Shown here: positions 6,172-15,434 of the stretch, in pieces
Position numbering within the stretch: the first letter of the stretch is position 1
How the letters are laid out: every line of letters starts with the position of its first letter
NCBI GenBank assembly: GCA_021799275.1
Contig: JAJZAT010000012.1
Coordinates: 1 to 64,000 of the forward strand
Length of the DNA stretch: 64,000 bases
From: Bacillota bacterium
GTDB lineage: Bacteria > Bacillota > Sulfobacillia > JAJZYS01 > JAJYTV01
Direction of reading: 5' to 3'
Notes under the pieces: generated by a model
The model's database searches: none
Told to the model about the DNA's origin: nothing
The model's input: the letters and a program-made list of their open reading frames with translations, nothing else
Position numbers and translations under genes: made by a program

Positions 6172-8784
6172 TCACACCTCGAACACCTTGAGCACCTCGT
6201 CGCCGTAGTGGTTGATGACCTTCACGGCGATCTTGCCGGACTCGGGATTGGCAAACGGTCGGCTCACGGTCCGGTAGAGACTGCTCCACGCTGCTTCATC
6301 TATCTCCGTCCGCAGTGCCCGTTGAAGCTTTTCGTAAGGCTCATCCGCCCCTGTGAAGTAGGCGTGGCGCACGAAAAAGCTCTCGCCATTGTACTCCGTG
6401 TCGATGAACCAGCAGGCGATGTCGTCGGTCGAAGCGCTTCGGATCTGTCCAGTGGTCGGGTCATACACGTCTACGCCCTTGATCTGCACGACGAGCTGCC
6501 CGTCACTCTGCTTCGAGATGTCCACGTCTGGCTCGCCGAACACCATGAATAGATTTCCAGCACCCGTCTTCTTGAGCAGTTCGTCGCCCATGGCCAAGTC
6601 GGGGTTCATCTTGGTCGGTAGCACGGTCAGTTTGCCGTAGCGTTTCACCTCTTCGTCGACGTGCGGGTCGAAGGCAAAACCGCAGACGATCAGCATGTCG
6701 AACCCCACACCCTGCACAGCTTCCTTGGCTGCCTCCTTCACCTGCTGAGGGCCGACCGTACCGTGCTCAGGGCCTATGGAGATTGCCACGCGCCGAGCCT
6801 TACCTTCGGCATCTGTGTACTCTCCGCTGGCTTGTAGCCACGTCCCCGCATAGGGGTCGAGACGTTCAAAGATCAGCCGTTCTTCCTTGCGAGTGTTCTC
6901 TACACCAGCCTTCATCAAGTTATCAAGGATCATGGAGGCGAAGTCTTGATGCTTACGCGCTTCCTGCTCAGTCACCGTGACATCCTGTCCCTCGTCGTCG
7001 GTGGACAGCACGCGATGTGGTGACAGGCTTTCCACCGAGAACGGACCGCACACGCGTACCCGCTTGGTGTCTTCGTAGGGCTGGTCGAACAGCATCTCCG
7101 TGTCAGCGTGGCGGGCAATCGCAGCGTCGATCTGCTCGCGCGACAGGCCCTCGCTTATGTCCGGGTTGTTAGCAATGGACTTGAGTGTGACGTGCGGCGC
7201 GCGCCTGTACACGAACCCTTTCTTGATGTCTCTTTCCGCCCAGTGCTCGAAGGGGCGCTTGCCAGTCAATTCAGCTTCTTTCGAGACGCCTTCGGGTGAG
7301 TCGGCCAGCAAGTAGTAGGGGTACTTAGCTGACATCAAGCGCGTGCGTGCGAGCGCAAGTGCGACGCGGCTGGTGTCGCAGGTGATCCAGCGCCGTCCCC
7401 ACTGCTCGGCGACATATGCGGTGGTACCACTTCCGCATGTAGGGTCAAGCACTAAGTCCCCGGGGTCGGTGGTCAGAAGTAGGCAACGCTCGATTACCTT
7501 TGCACTTGTCTGAACGACATACACCTTGTCCATTCCGCTTCCAGATGCGGTGTCACTCCAGAAGTTTGATATCGGATTCACGGGAAAGTCGTCAGCAAAC
7601 CGTACATAAGACAGTGTACTGCCAGATTCCACCACACGGTTTGAGGCTATGAGATTGTCCATTCCCGCTTTATTAGTGGCCCAGCTACGACCGGCTGTTG
7701 GGTGATACAGCCGTTCGCCATAGCTAATAGGATAAATACAACTCTCCGTCCGTCCAGCGGATAATAAGATTTGATTGCGGTAGACACGAGAACCTTGCGG
7801 CAAGTTAGTGTGATCCGAACGTTCTTCGCTCGTCATCCGTCGCCTCGTTCCGTCTGGAAGTTGAACGAACGCATAGGCTGCGTCGCCCTCAAGTTCCTTC
7901 GGAAGGTACAAAGGTCGCACCTTGTTTTGCTCTATATAATTGGCATACCACAAGACGAAGTCCGTAACAGCAGGTATGGAGTCTGTTCCAAGTCCCGCTG
8001 TTTTCTTGATTGTGATTATTGATCTAAAATTTTCGCTTCCAAAAACCTCATCCATCACCGACCGTACGAGATGGACATTCTCGTCTCCAATCTGCACGAA
8101 AACACTACCGGTCTCGGTCAGCAGTTCCCTGGCAACAACCAGGCGGTCACGCAGATACGCCAAGTAAGAGTGAATACCCAGCTTCCAGGTGTCGCGGAAT
8201 GCGCGGACTTGTTCGGGCTGGCGAGTCGCATCCTCGGCCCTGCCGTCCTTCACATCACGCTTGCGTGTGCTCACCTGCCAGTTGGAACCGAACTTAATAC
8301 CGTAGGGCGGATCAATGTAGATGGTCTGTACTTTACCCTTGAGTCCCTCTTTCTCTGCCAGTGAAGCCATCACCAACAGCGAATCGCCAAGGATCATGCG
8401 GTTAGTCCAGTTTTGCTCGTGGTGGTAGAAGTCGACTTTCTGGTCAAACTCGTGTGGACCGCCGTTGAAGTCGGCGAAGAGGTTCAGCAGATCGTCACCA
8501 GGTTGTTCGATGCGCGGAAGGGCGTCGATTATGGCCTGCGGGTGGATCTTCTCCTGGATGTAGATCGGGACCACGGGGACTGCGAGATCCTCGCGGTCCT
8601 GCTCGTCCTTGCCCTTCCACACCAGTTGCGGATCAAGCGAAGGGTCTCGTGGGTAGAGCATGGTCTTAGGGGCAAGTTCCTCGTCAGCCACGAAGTCGCG
8701 CAACTCCTCCGTGGGGATATTGGTGCGCTTATCCTTGTGGCGGATGGATTCGACCCTCGTCACGCTGGCGTTGTTCCTAGCCAT
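6172..8784 (-). CDS. Type III restriction system methyltransferase (Mod)
   Basis: 870 residues. A beta-class amino-methyltransferase that would methylate adenine in a short asymmetric site and supply recognition for the paired Res subunit. The catalytic motif DPPY is at 158-161 and the S-adenosylmethionine-binding motif DPTCGSGTT is at 447-455; in the beta class the catalytic motif comes first, as here. The region between them is the likely target-recognition part. The C-terminal 350 residues are long for a Mod and probably contact Res. The gene starts inside the last codons of the res gene (8-base overlap), so both are co-translated. Mod follows Res in transcription order. Confidence 0.9.
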   Translation of the reverse strand: MARNNASVTRVESIRHKDKRTNIPTEELRDFVADEELAPKTMLYPRDPSLDPQLVWKGKDEQDREDLAVPVVPIYIQEKIHPQAIIDALPRIEQPGDDLLNLFADFNGGPHEFDQKVDFYHHEQNWTNRMILGDSLLVMASLAEKEGLKGKVQTIYIDPPYGIKFGSNWQVSTRKRDVKDGRAEDATRQPEQVRAFRDTWKLGIHSYLAYLRDRLVVARELLTETGSVFVQIGDENVHLVRSVMDEVFGSENFRSIITIKKTAGLGTDSIPAVTDFVLWYANYIEQNKVRPLYLPKELEGDAAYAFVQLPDGTRRRMTSEERSDHTNLPQGSRVYRNQILLSAGRTESCIYPISYGERLYHPTAGRSWATNKAGMDNLIASNRVVESGSTLSYVRFADDFPVNPISNFWSDTASGSGMDKVYVVQTSAKVIERCLLLTTDPGDLVLDPTCGSGTTAYVAEQWGRRWITCDTSRVALALARTRLMSAKYPYYLLADSPEGVSKEAELTGKRPFEHWAERDIKKGFVYRRAPHVTLKSIANNPDISEGLSREQIDAAIARHADTEMLFDQPYEDTKRVRVCGPFSVESLSPHRVLSTDDEGQDVTVTEQEARKHQDFASMILDNLMKAGVENTRKEERLIFERLDPYAGTWLQASGEYTDAEGKARRVAISIGPEHGTVGPQQVKEAAKEAVQGVGFDMLIVCGFAFDPHVDEEVKRYGKLTVLPTKMNPDLAMGDELLKKTGAGNLFMVFGEPDVDISKQSDGQLVVQIKGVDVYDPTTGQIRSASTDDIACWFIDTEYNGESFFVRHAYFTGADEPYEKLQRALRTEIDEAAWSSLYRTVSRPFANPESGKIAVKVINHYGDEVLKVFEV

Positions 8785-11700
8785 GAGCGATCTCCTCTCT
8801 TGATTCCGCCTGAGTCTCTTTCAGAAAGCGACGGATCAGACTCTGTGCTTCCCACGGGTCGACGACTTCGACAAACGCCCAACGCCCGAAGCCGCCGTGG
8901 TTGTTAATGGCGGGGACCCACAACGTCCGCGCCGTAGCGACCTTGGCGGCTTTGTCTTTCTTCTTCTCGCCGGTGACTTCGACGATCAGGTTGAGCAGGT
9001 TGTCTTGGCCGTGGCCGACGTCAACGCACGCGATGAAGTCGGGAATGTAGTTCCTCTCCTCGCCGTTGAGCGTGTAGGGGATGGTGAAGCCGAGGTTGTG
9101 GTTCTTGACGTATCGAACGACCTCGCTCATGTCCTCAAGTGTTTGGGCCAATTTCTGTTCCCACGAGTCGGTGTCGGCAACGACGTGGGATACGTGGCAC
9201 TTGTCCTCGCGAGTGGCCCAGACGGGTCTGGTGGTATCGAAGTCTACGTAACGGGTGGTGCCGATGGTGTCATAGGGACGCAGAATGGGTTTGACGGCAG
9301 CAGTACCGTCCGTTGTGGCGACGATGGCCTTGTAGATGCGATCGGTGGCATCATGTGCGAACTCAATGAGTAGCAGTAGTTGCGGGAAAGTGTTGTCCTT
9401 GAGCGTCACGCATTCGGACAGCCAGCGCTTTGCTATGCCTAGCAGTTGCGGGAAGAGCCAGGGCTTATCGTTGCCCCCGTCATCACGGAAGTATTTCTCT
9501 AGCGTGAGCTTCGCCAGCAGGAAGGCGACTTCGTTGACTCGCCGACGCTTTAGATCGTCGAGGGTATGAATGCTGGACTCTCCCACGATCGGCGCATTCT
9601 CTGTCTTTGTGGGGAGGTCAGCGGTGGAGAGGCTCATCTTGGACTCGTCAGTAAAGGTCGCGGTGAGTCTCTCGCCGACTACGTCGTAGCGATAGCCCAG
9701 TAAACGTGGGAATCTGATCTCACAAGCGTTCCGGCTTTCGATGGCGCGGACGCGGGTCGGCATGGGGCCTGGCTTAGGGTCCTTGACCGCACCACTGGAG
9801 GGGATGAAAGAGAACGGCACCCCGTAAACTTCCGCGTACTCGGGGTCGAAGTGGCCGCTCTCGTTGGCGGCGTAACTCATGCGACGCAAGGCCCGCCCTA
9901 CCACCTGCTCGCACAGAAGCTGGGTGCCAAAGGCGCGCACGCCGAGAATGTGGGTGACCGTGTTTGCGTCCCAGCCCTCAGTAAGCATGGAGACGCTTAC
10001 CACGCACTTGACGTGCTCGCCTAGTTTGCCTTCCTTGCCGACGGTGTTCATCACTTCGCGAAGCAGGTCTTCGTCGGTGAGGTTATCGGCGTCGCGGCCC
10101 GGGAAGCGGATGCGGTATTCCGCCTTGAACTCGTCGATCTCGCGTGACGCGATCTTCTTAAACTCTTCGCTCATTGATTCGCCGGATTCGAGCTGTTGGC
10201 TGTCAACCAAAATGGTGTTCGGGCGCTGCAGCCAATGGCCATCGCCATCATCATTTCGGAAAATGGGCAATTGCCCGGCCTGCACGACGGTCTCGTTGTC
10301 GATCTTCCGTTCCCAGCCAGCGATGTAGTCGAAGACCAGTTTCGAGACGTTGGTGTTGTTGCAGACAACGATGAACACCGGAGGCGTGATGCCACGTTCC
10401 CGCGCCTCGGCGTTCTGTTCCCACAGACGGTAGTATTTCTCGTAGTTGCCATAGAGGCTCAAAAGTGCCCCTTGCAGTTCGACAGGGAGGTTGGGTTCCC
10501 CGCCGACTGCATCGGTCTTCCGGCCCTTCTTTGGCAGGTGCTCGCGTATGCGCAGCCAGAGGTCGCGATAGGTCGGCTGATCACCGATCATCGAATCGTC
10601 GGCGACGGGCACCCTTGGAACCTTGACGATTCCAGCCTCGATCGCGTCGATGAGGGAGAAATCGGAAACCACCCATGGAAAGAGCGTGCCCTCTGGGTAG
10701 CCAGATCCGCGCAGGAAGAACGGTGTCGCCGAAAGATCGTAGATAGACTTGACACCGATCTTGTCCTTTACGGCCTCGATGCCCGATATCCAAATGCGGG
10801 CCTCTTCGTCGCGGCTCTTGGCTTCGACCCGATCGTCGCCAGTCAGGGCTTCTCTCTCACCATCCGGTTTGCGCCGATAGCAATGGTGGGCCTCATCGTT
10901 GATGACGATAATGTTCTTCTTGGAGCCAAGGTCGCGACAAACTCTGCGCACCATCTGATCGGGGGTCTCGGTGAACGGGTTGGCCTGTCCATCGGCGAGG
11001 ATCGACTTGGTGATCTTGCCGGCCTCCACCCTTTCACGCAGTTGGAACGCATGGTAGTTGGTGATCACAAACTTGGCCTGCGTGAGCTGGTCTTGTAGCT
11101 GAGCCGGAACGATGTCGCGCTGTCGGTAATAGTTCTCGGGGTCGTTAGGCAGCAACACTCGCAGGCGGTCGCGGATTGTGATGCCGGGTGTGACGATCAG
11201 GAATGTGTCGGAGAAGCGTGCATCTTGCGGGTTGGCTCGCTTGTTGAGTGTGTGCCACGCGATGAGCATGGCCATGACCACGGTCTTGCCAGTGCCAGTA
11301 GCCATCTTGAACGCTGTTCTCGGCAGGCCGGGGTTGGAGGTGTCGTTCGCTTTGCGCAGTTCATTCTCGATCCATGTTTCGCCGTATTTCCGTGCCACTT
11401 CGGTTATGTAGATCGCGGTTTCCAGGGCTTCGTTCTGGCAGAAGAAGAGCTTCTTCTCGCGACTCGGATCAGTCCAGTAGGCGATGAGGCGTGCGGTGGT
11501 GGGCGTGACACCATGGTATCCGCCCCTTCGCCACAATGAGACGCGACGCCGGATGTCGTTGACGAGCCTGTTCTCCTCGATCCGTTCCTGCGTCCACTCG
11601 GTATCAAACAGCGCCGCAGGCGCGCCCTTCTTCTTCTTGGGCGGGGCGATCGGCACGAAGTAGGAACTGGTGCGACGGCCATCGACGATCTCGTTGGTGA

Positions 11701-11785
11701 TCCCTTCATCAGAGAACGCGAAATGACGGGTTGGCTCGTCGAAAGGCGAGTTGATGATCGGGTTTTCTATGACAACTTGCCTCAC
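8777..11785 (-). CDS. Type III restriction subunit (Res), helicase-nuclease
   Basis: 1002 residues, GTG start with GGAGGG upstream. An SF2 helicase-type ATPase coupled to a nuclease. Walker A ATGTGKT is at 162-168, the DEAH box at 297-300, then the SATPF motif and a C-terminal RecA-like half with QVVGRALRR. Near residues 915-960, IPDFIACVD followed by IVEVTGEKKKDK fits a PD-(D/E)xK nuclease core. It cleaves unmethylated foreign DNA together with the downstream Mod. The frame is intact with all expected motifs, so the system looks functional. It sits at the promoter-proximal end of the pair, with only a small conserved gene further upstream. Confidence 0.9.
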   Translation of the reverse strand: MRQVVIENPIINSPFDEPTRHFAFSDEGITNEIVDGRRTSSYFVPIAPPKKKKGAPAALFDTEWTQERIEENRLVNDIRRRVSLWRRGGYHGVTPTTARLIAYWTDPSREKKLFFCQNEALETAIYITEVARKYGETWIENELRKANDTSNPGLPRTAFKMATGTGKTVVMAMLIAWHTLNKRANPQDARFSDTFLIVTPGITIRDRLRVLLPNDPENYYRQRDIVPAQLQDQLTQAKFVITNYHAFQLRERVEAGKITKSILADGQANPFTETPDQMVRRVCRDLGSKKNIIVINDEAHHCYRRKPDGEREALTGDDRVEAKSRDEEARIWISGIEAVKDKIGVKSIYDLSATPFFLRGSGYPEGTLFPWVVSDFSLIDAIEAGIVKVPRVPVADDSMIGDQPTYRDLWLRIREHLPKKGRKTDAVGGEPNLPVELQGALLSLYGNYEKYYRLWEQNAEARERGITPPVFIVVCNNTNVSKLVFDYIAGWERKIDNETVVQAGQLPIFRNDDGDGHWLQRPNTILVDSQQLESGESMSEEFKKIASREIDEFKAEYRIRFPGRDADNLTDEDLLREVMNTVGKEGKLGEHVKCVVSVSMLTEGWDANTVTHILGVRAFGTQLLCEQVVGRALRRMSYAANESGHFDPEYAEVYGVPFSFIPSSGAVKDPKPGPMPTRVRAIESRNACEIRFPRLLGYRYDVVGERLTATFTDESKMSLSTADLPTKTENAPIVGESSIHTLDDLKRRRVNEVAFLLAKLTLEKYFRDDGGNDKPWLFPQLLGIAKRWLSECVTLKDNTFPQLLLLIEFAHDATDRIYKAIVATTDGTAAVKPILRPYDTIGTTRYVDFDTTRPVWATREDKCHVSHVVADTDSWEQKLAQTLEDMSEVVRYVKNHNLGFTIPYTLNGEERNYIPDFIACVDVGHGQDNLLNLIVEVTGEKKKDKAAKVATARTLWVPAINNHGGFGRWAFVEVVDPWEAQSLIRRFLKETQAESREEIAHG

Positions 11786-11883
11786 ACCAGCACCCTCCAG
11801 TGACGACCTTCATGGTGCGACCTCTGATCTGACCCTCTACCGGCCCGCCATGTGAAGCGGGATTGCCACCTTATTGCCTCAGC

Positions 11884-12066
11884 TCAGCGTGGCCGTGGCT
11901 TGTAGCAGTTCAGTCCCATCTTAATGTCAGATCCCTGCACATCGACATTTCCTTCGGTGCTCGCGATGATCGTCGTCTTGCCCGAGGACGATGGCCCGAA
12001 TTCCTTAGTGAGGTCCACGCGGATCGTCAGTATGTTGCCATCGACCTGCATCTCGACGTTTTTCAC
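11884..12066 (-). CDS. Small conserved protein of unknown function (60 aa)
   Basis: 60 residues from GTG 12066 with GGAGGAG upstream. The sequence begins KNVEMQVDGNILTI and continues through KEFGPSSSGKT and IIASTEGNV, a pattern I recognise from short hypothetical proteins found in several phyla. SSSGKT resembles a P-loop end but the protein is too short for a P-loop domain. It is acidic-neutral and beta-rich by eye. It lies about 100 bases upstream of the restriction gene on the same strand. The 275 bases before it contain no convincing gene. Confidence 0.6.
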   Translation of the reverse strand: MKNVEMQVDGNILTIRVDLTKEFGPSSSGKTTIIASTEGNVDVQGSDIKMGLNCYKPRPR

Positions 12067-12341
12067 GGAAGCTCCTCCCCACTCTCGCCCGAACCCCCGG
12101 GACGTTTCGCGCTGAACAGTGGCGTATCCTACCTCTCTGAGAGTAGCACGCGACAAAAGGAAATCCTTTAGGCGCACCCAAAGCGAACGAGAGGAACCGC
12201 CTCCCGAGCCGGGTCGTAGACGAGCGAAGGCGGCCCCTTTTTGGCGCGCTACCTCTTGAATGTGAGGCAGGAGGTCGTTTGGCATTCGGTATCGCAACAG
12301 TGCCACCGACGCGATGCGGGTGAACTTAGCCCGCAGTGGAC

Positions 12342-12674
12342 TCAACTTGCACGTGGGTAAACCGTCACACCGTCCTCAAGGGCCGTGGCCAGAAAGGAAT
12401 CGGGTTGGGCAGACGCGATCTTGGATGGCGTGTAGGGTATTACGTCGACGTCGACATCGACCGACGGTAGGCAGCGGTAGAGTAACGCAAAGTCCGCTAG
12501 GATGTCGTCTCCGAAATCTGATGACACCACCAGGAGGTCAACGTCACTCGATTCTCCCGCGTCGCCCCTGGCCCTGGAGCCAAACAGAATGACCCTCTCC
12601 ACATGGATCTTCGTGCTAAGCGTTTCTACGAAAGACGCTACGATGCGCTCGACGTCAACCGCTGTTTCGCCCAC
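12342..12674 (-). CDS. MNT-type nucleotidyltransferase, probable antitoxin
   Basis: 110 residues from GTG 12674. A minimal nucleotidyltransferase with the motif GSRARGDAGESSDVDLLVV at about residues 32-50; the Asp-x-Asp pair would bind metal. In HEPN/MNT pairs this protein counteracts the HEPN RNase, in several studied cases by adding AMP to it. Its start overlaps the end of the HEPN gene by 37 bases, as usual for such pairs. The protein is intact and of normal length. Confidence 0.85.
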   Translation of the reverse strand: MGETAVDVERIVASFVETLSTKIHVERVILFGSRARGDAGESSDVDLLVVSSDFGDDILADFALLYRCLPSVDVDVDVIPYTPSKIASAQPDSFLATALEDGVTVYPRAS

Positions 12675-13027
12675 GCGATCACCTCCTGAGCCGTAGTCAG
12701 GAGCCCTTCAGCAACATCCAATGTCGTCCTTTGGCCGAGTTCCTTCCGTACCTCTGGATAGCGAGTAGCGATGTAATACGCGGACAAGGTCGCCAGACGT
12801 TCTATTAGGTCCTGTCGTTCGAGGCCCGCTTCACTCGCAAGGGTGACAAGGTTGTGGATCTTGGGCGGCACCCGCGTGGTCTCCTGAATCACCGCTTTTA
12901 GCGCTTTCTCAGCCGACTGCTGGGACTCAAAGCCGGCGTAGAGATACCTGCCGCCGCGAAACATAGCCTCAGCAGCATCAAGGTCTTCCTGCGCAATTTC
13001 CAGCCACTCGACGGTTGTAGGCTTCAT
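12638..13027 (-). CDS. HEPN domain protein, probable toxin partner
   Basis: 129 residues from ATG 13027, preceded by GGGAGTGA. A four-helix HEPN protein of the COG2250 type: WLEIAQEDLDAAEAMF, then SAEKALKAVI, PPKIHNL and the YYIATRYPE box. The usual RNase motif Arg-x4-6-His is not clear, so catalytic activity is uncertain; the RYPE segment is the nearest candidate. It forms an overlapping pair with the nucleotidyltransferase gene and is the first gene of the minus-strand island as transcribed. Confidence 0.8.
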   Translation of the reverse strand: MKPTTVEWLEIAQEDLDAAEAMFRGGRYLYAGFESQQSAEKALKAVIQETTRVPPKIHNLVTLASEAGLERQDLIERLATLSAYYIATRYPEVRKELGQRTTLDVAEGLLTTAQEVIAWAKQRLTSSAS

Positions 13028-13772
13028 GCTCTCACTCCCAGAAAGCTGCGTGCTGAGGACATCCTCGCCCCGCATCCTTGCTGCAGAATTTCTCTAGCAG
13101 TTCTGCCTAACCTCCCCCCAAACCCTAGCATTCAGCAGGTGGCCTGCTCACAGATGCACCAGGTGGGCCACGCCCACACACCAGTCCTCCCGGCACGCTT
13201 CGGAAGGGGAAGAGGTCAATCACGTCGCTGTGCACGACGGTAAGGACGCGCCTTGGGCGTCCAATGCGAGAGTCAGCGCATCGCTTTGGGCTGTGCAAAG
13301 GCCGATCAAGCAAGGATCATCGGACGGCGAAATAGGAATGTAGGCTTGGCTACCCTGGGCATATCCCTTGCAGACCACTCAAAGCTGGCCAGCAGCGGTG
13401 AGTCAAAGATCCTCACTGATGCGGATCTTCCCGCGCAGCAAGCCTGCACACGCTTGCGCACTACGGTCTCCGGCACTACCGGACTACCGGCTTACCAGCC
13501 CTAGAAATGATAATCTCATTGCCACCTGCAACTCTATCCGGGAGGCTCGACAGATGGATCTTCGCCTCGCGCTCGTCGACCAACTTTCCCAAACGCCGTC
13601 TTTCTGGATACTGAGCACAGTCGAACTACTACCGCAGCGTCAAGGCTCTGGCCTCAGCCGTTCAACCGAGAGCAAGTATGAATCGCACCTGGCGCTTCCT
13701 TTGTCGCGACGGGCTTGCCTTCTGCGAGGCGTGATAAAACAAACCGAACTGTGAAGGGAGACAACCCGACCG
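13028..13772. other. 745-base region without a supported gene
   Basis: Open frames on both strands lack good ribosome sites and recognisable features. The stretch separates the minus-strand defence island from plus-strand chromosomal genes and is a natural place for an island boundary. I found no tRNA, no clear terminal inverted repeat and no transposase remnant by eye. Confidence 0.4.
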
Positions 13773-14252
13773 GTGATGCGCATACGGACGATCTCACCCG
13801 ACGAGTGGCAGATCTGGCGAGGTCTCAGGTTGGATGCTCTCCGCGAAGCGCCTCATGCCTTCGCCACAAAGCTTAAGGACTGGGAAGGCGAAGGCGATAC
13901 GGAGGCCCGTTGGAGAGCCAGGCTCCATGAGTTGACGTTCAACGCGATCGCGGAGGTAGATGGGGTCCCGTCTGGAATGGTCGGCGGGATGGAGCGTGAC
14001 AACGAGGTCGAGCTGCTCAATCTGTGGGTGGCTCCGCATGCTCGCGGCCAGGGAGTGAGCGACGCGCTGGTCGAAGCCGTGATCGCCTGGGCGCGATCAC
14101 GCCGCGCAGAAGAGGTATCGCTCGGAGTATGGGCAGGGAATGACCACGCCTTCGAGCTGTACCGTCGCCACGGCTTCGTCGACGTCGAGCCGATCCGAGG
14201 CGATGCCTCCAACGGACCACGCAAGCACCAGATGGTCCTTCGCAGGCTGTAA
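13773..14252 (+). CDS. GNAT family N-acetyltransferase
   Basis: 159 residues. GTG 13773 or the adjacent ATG 13776 are both possible; GGGAG lies upstream. The GNAT fold is shown by the acetyl-CoA-binding turn VAPHARGQGVSDALVEAVIAW (a variant R/Q-x-x-G-x-G/A), a beta bulge near LGVWAGNDHAFELYRRHGF and the initial RTISPDEWQ strand. It would transfer acetyl from acetyl-CoA to an amine; the substrate cannot be told from sequence. It stands alone on the plus strand and converges on the amino-acid operon. Confidence 0.85.
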   Translation: MMRIRTISPDEWQIWRGLRLDALREAPHAFATKLKDWEGEGDTEARWRARLHELTFNAIAEVDGVPSGMVGGMERDNEVELLNLWVAPHARGQGVSDALVEAVIAWARSRRAEEVSLGVWAGNDHAFELYRRHGFVDVEPIRGDASNGPRKHQMVLRRL

Positions 14253-14352
14253 GTCCTCCCGCCGGCACCTACTCGTGCACCACGATCTGAGGTCGAACCG
14301 CTCGCGCGTCCACCGCTCCGCCCGGCGCCTTATCCGGCCTCGCAGTCGTTCC

Positions 14353-15354
14353 CTATCCCGCGAACGGTTGCCCGGAAAACTCGACCCAGTGGCCGATTCC
14401 GACCTCTTCCGCTCGCAGCAGGCAGTAGTTCGCGGCCGCGAGGTCTTCTATGGCCAGCCCGACAGACTTGAACAGGGTCACTTCCGCGTCTGACGTCCTG
14501 CCCTCGCGCCGCCCGGCGAACGCGTCGCCGACCTCCGTGACGTCCTCCTCCGCCAGCTGTCCCGCCGCCAATGGCAGGCGCACGTCATCCGCCTCGCGCA
14601 GGCAATGCTCGCGCGAGTCCACGAACACACGGGAGCGCCCCATCGTCTCGGGCTCGATCTCGCCATAGCCCGGCGCAGCGGCACCTACCGCGTTCACATG
14701 GGCTCCTGCCGCAACGCACCCGTCCGGCAAAACCGGTTCACGCGCCGACGTGAGCGTGCAGACAATGTCGGCGCCCTCCACCGCTTCCCTCGCGTCCGCC
14801 GCGACCCGCAGGACGCCGCCATACCGCGCGCCCGCGCGCCGCGCGAAGTCCTCGGCATGACCCGCGGTCGCGCTCCACACCCGCACCTCGCGGATCGGGC
14901 GCACGGCCAGCATCGCCGGCAGGTGGGCTTCCGCGAGCCCCCCGCTGCCGAGCAAGGCCAGCACCTGCGCATCCGGGCGCGCCAGGAAGTCTGTGGCGGC
15001 CGCGGTCACCGCGGCCGTCCGCGCCGCCGTCACGGCGTCGGCGTCGAGGATGGCCTCGACATGGCCATCGCTCGGCGAGAACAGCACCACCACCCCCTGG
15101 TGACTGTTCATGCCCTGGCGGCGGTTCTCCGGGTAGACCGACACCACCTTGCTGCCGAAGAGCTTGCCGCCAGCGGCCAGAGCCGGCATCCAGGCGATCA
15201 GTCCGGGATGGGAGGGGTGTTCAAGCACCTGGCGCGGGGGAAGCAGCGTACGCCCCGCGCTCAGGTCCTCGAGCGTGGCGCGCATGACCGGCACGAGCCC
15301 GTGAAAGTCGAGGAGCCTCTGCACCTCCGCGTAACCGAGCACCAACGTGCGCAC
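14353..15354 (-). CDS. Ornithine cyclodeaminase/mu-crystallin family enzyme
   Basis: 333 residues, GTG 15354 with GAGGAGG 8 bases upstream. The NAD(P)-binding turn LLGSGGLAEAHL and the substrate segment GGKLFGSKVVSVYPENRRQG are typical of this family. Members include ornithine and lysine cyclodeaminases, alanine dehydrogenases and ketimine or pyrroline-2-carboxylate reductases, so the exact reaction is open. It is the last gene of a five-gene minus-strand operon with two aminotransferases and an amino-acid permease. That context favours a ketimine or cyclic imino acid step after transamination. Confidence 0.85.
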   Translation of the reverse strand: MRTLVLGYAEVQRLLDFHGLVPVMRATLEDLSAGRTLLPPRQVLEHPSHPGLIAWMPALAAGGKLFGSKVVSVYPENRRQGMNSHQGVVVLFSPSDGHVEAILDADAVTAARTAAVTAAATDFLARPDAQVLALLGSGGLAEAHLPAMLAVRPIREVRVWSATAGHAEDFARRAGARYGGVLRVAADAREAVEGADIVCTLTSAREPVLPDGCVAAGAHVNAVGAAAPGYGEIEPETMGRSRVFVDSREHCLREADDVRLPLAAGQLAEEDVTEVGDAFAGRREGRTSDAEVTLFKSVGLAIEDLAAANYCLLRAEEVGIGHWVEFSGQPFAG

Positions 15355-15378
15355 GCGGTAGACCTCCTCACGCGGCGA

Positions 15379-15421
15379 GGCAGGCCCAAGGCGGGGCCAG
15401 AGGGCCCGCCTTGGGCCTGCC
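15379..15421. terminator. Long 17-bp hairpin between operon genes
   Basis: Perfect inverted repeat 15379-15395 with 15405-15421 around a 9-base loop. It lies between the aminotransferase and the cyclodeaminase genes, both on the minus strand. No T-run follows on either side. It could attenuate transcription or stabilise the upstream mRNA, lowering expression of the last gene. Confidence 0.55.
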
Positions 15422-15434
15422 GCCGGCTTCAGGT

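Noticed and set aside
6172-8784. Phase-variable repeat tract in the mod gene
   Set aside because: No homopolymer or short tandem repeat long enough to slip was seen in the coding sequence.
13028-13772. Transposon or tRNA at the island's right edge
   Set aside because: No transposase similarity, terminal inverted repeats or cloverleaf found by eye.
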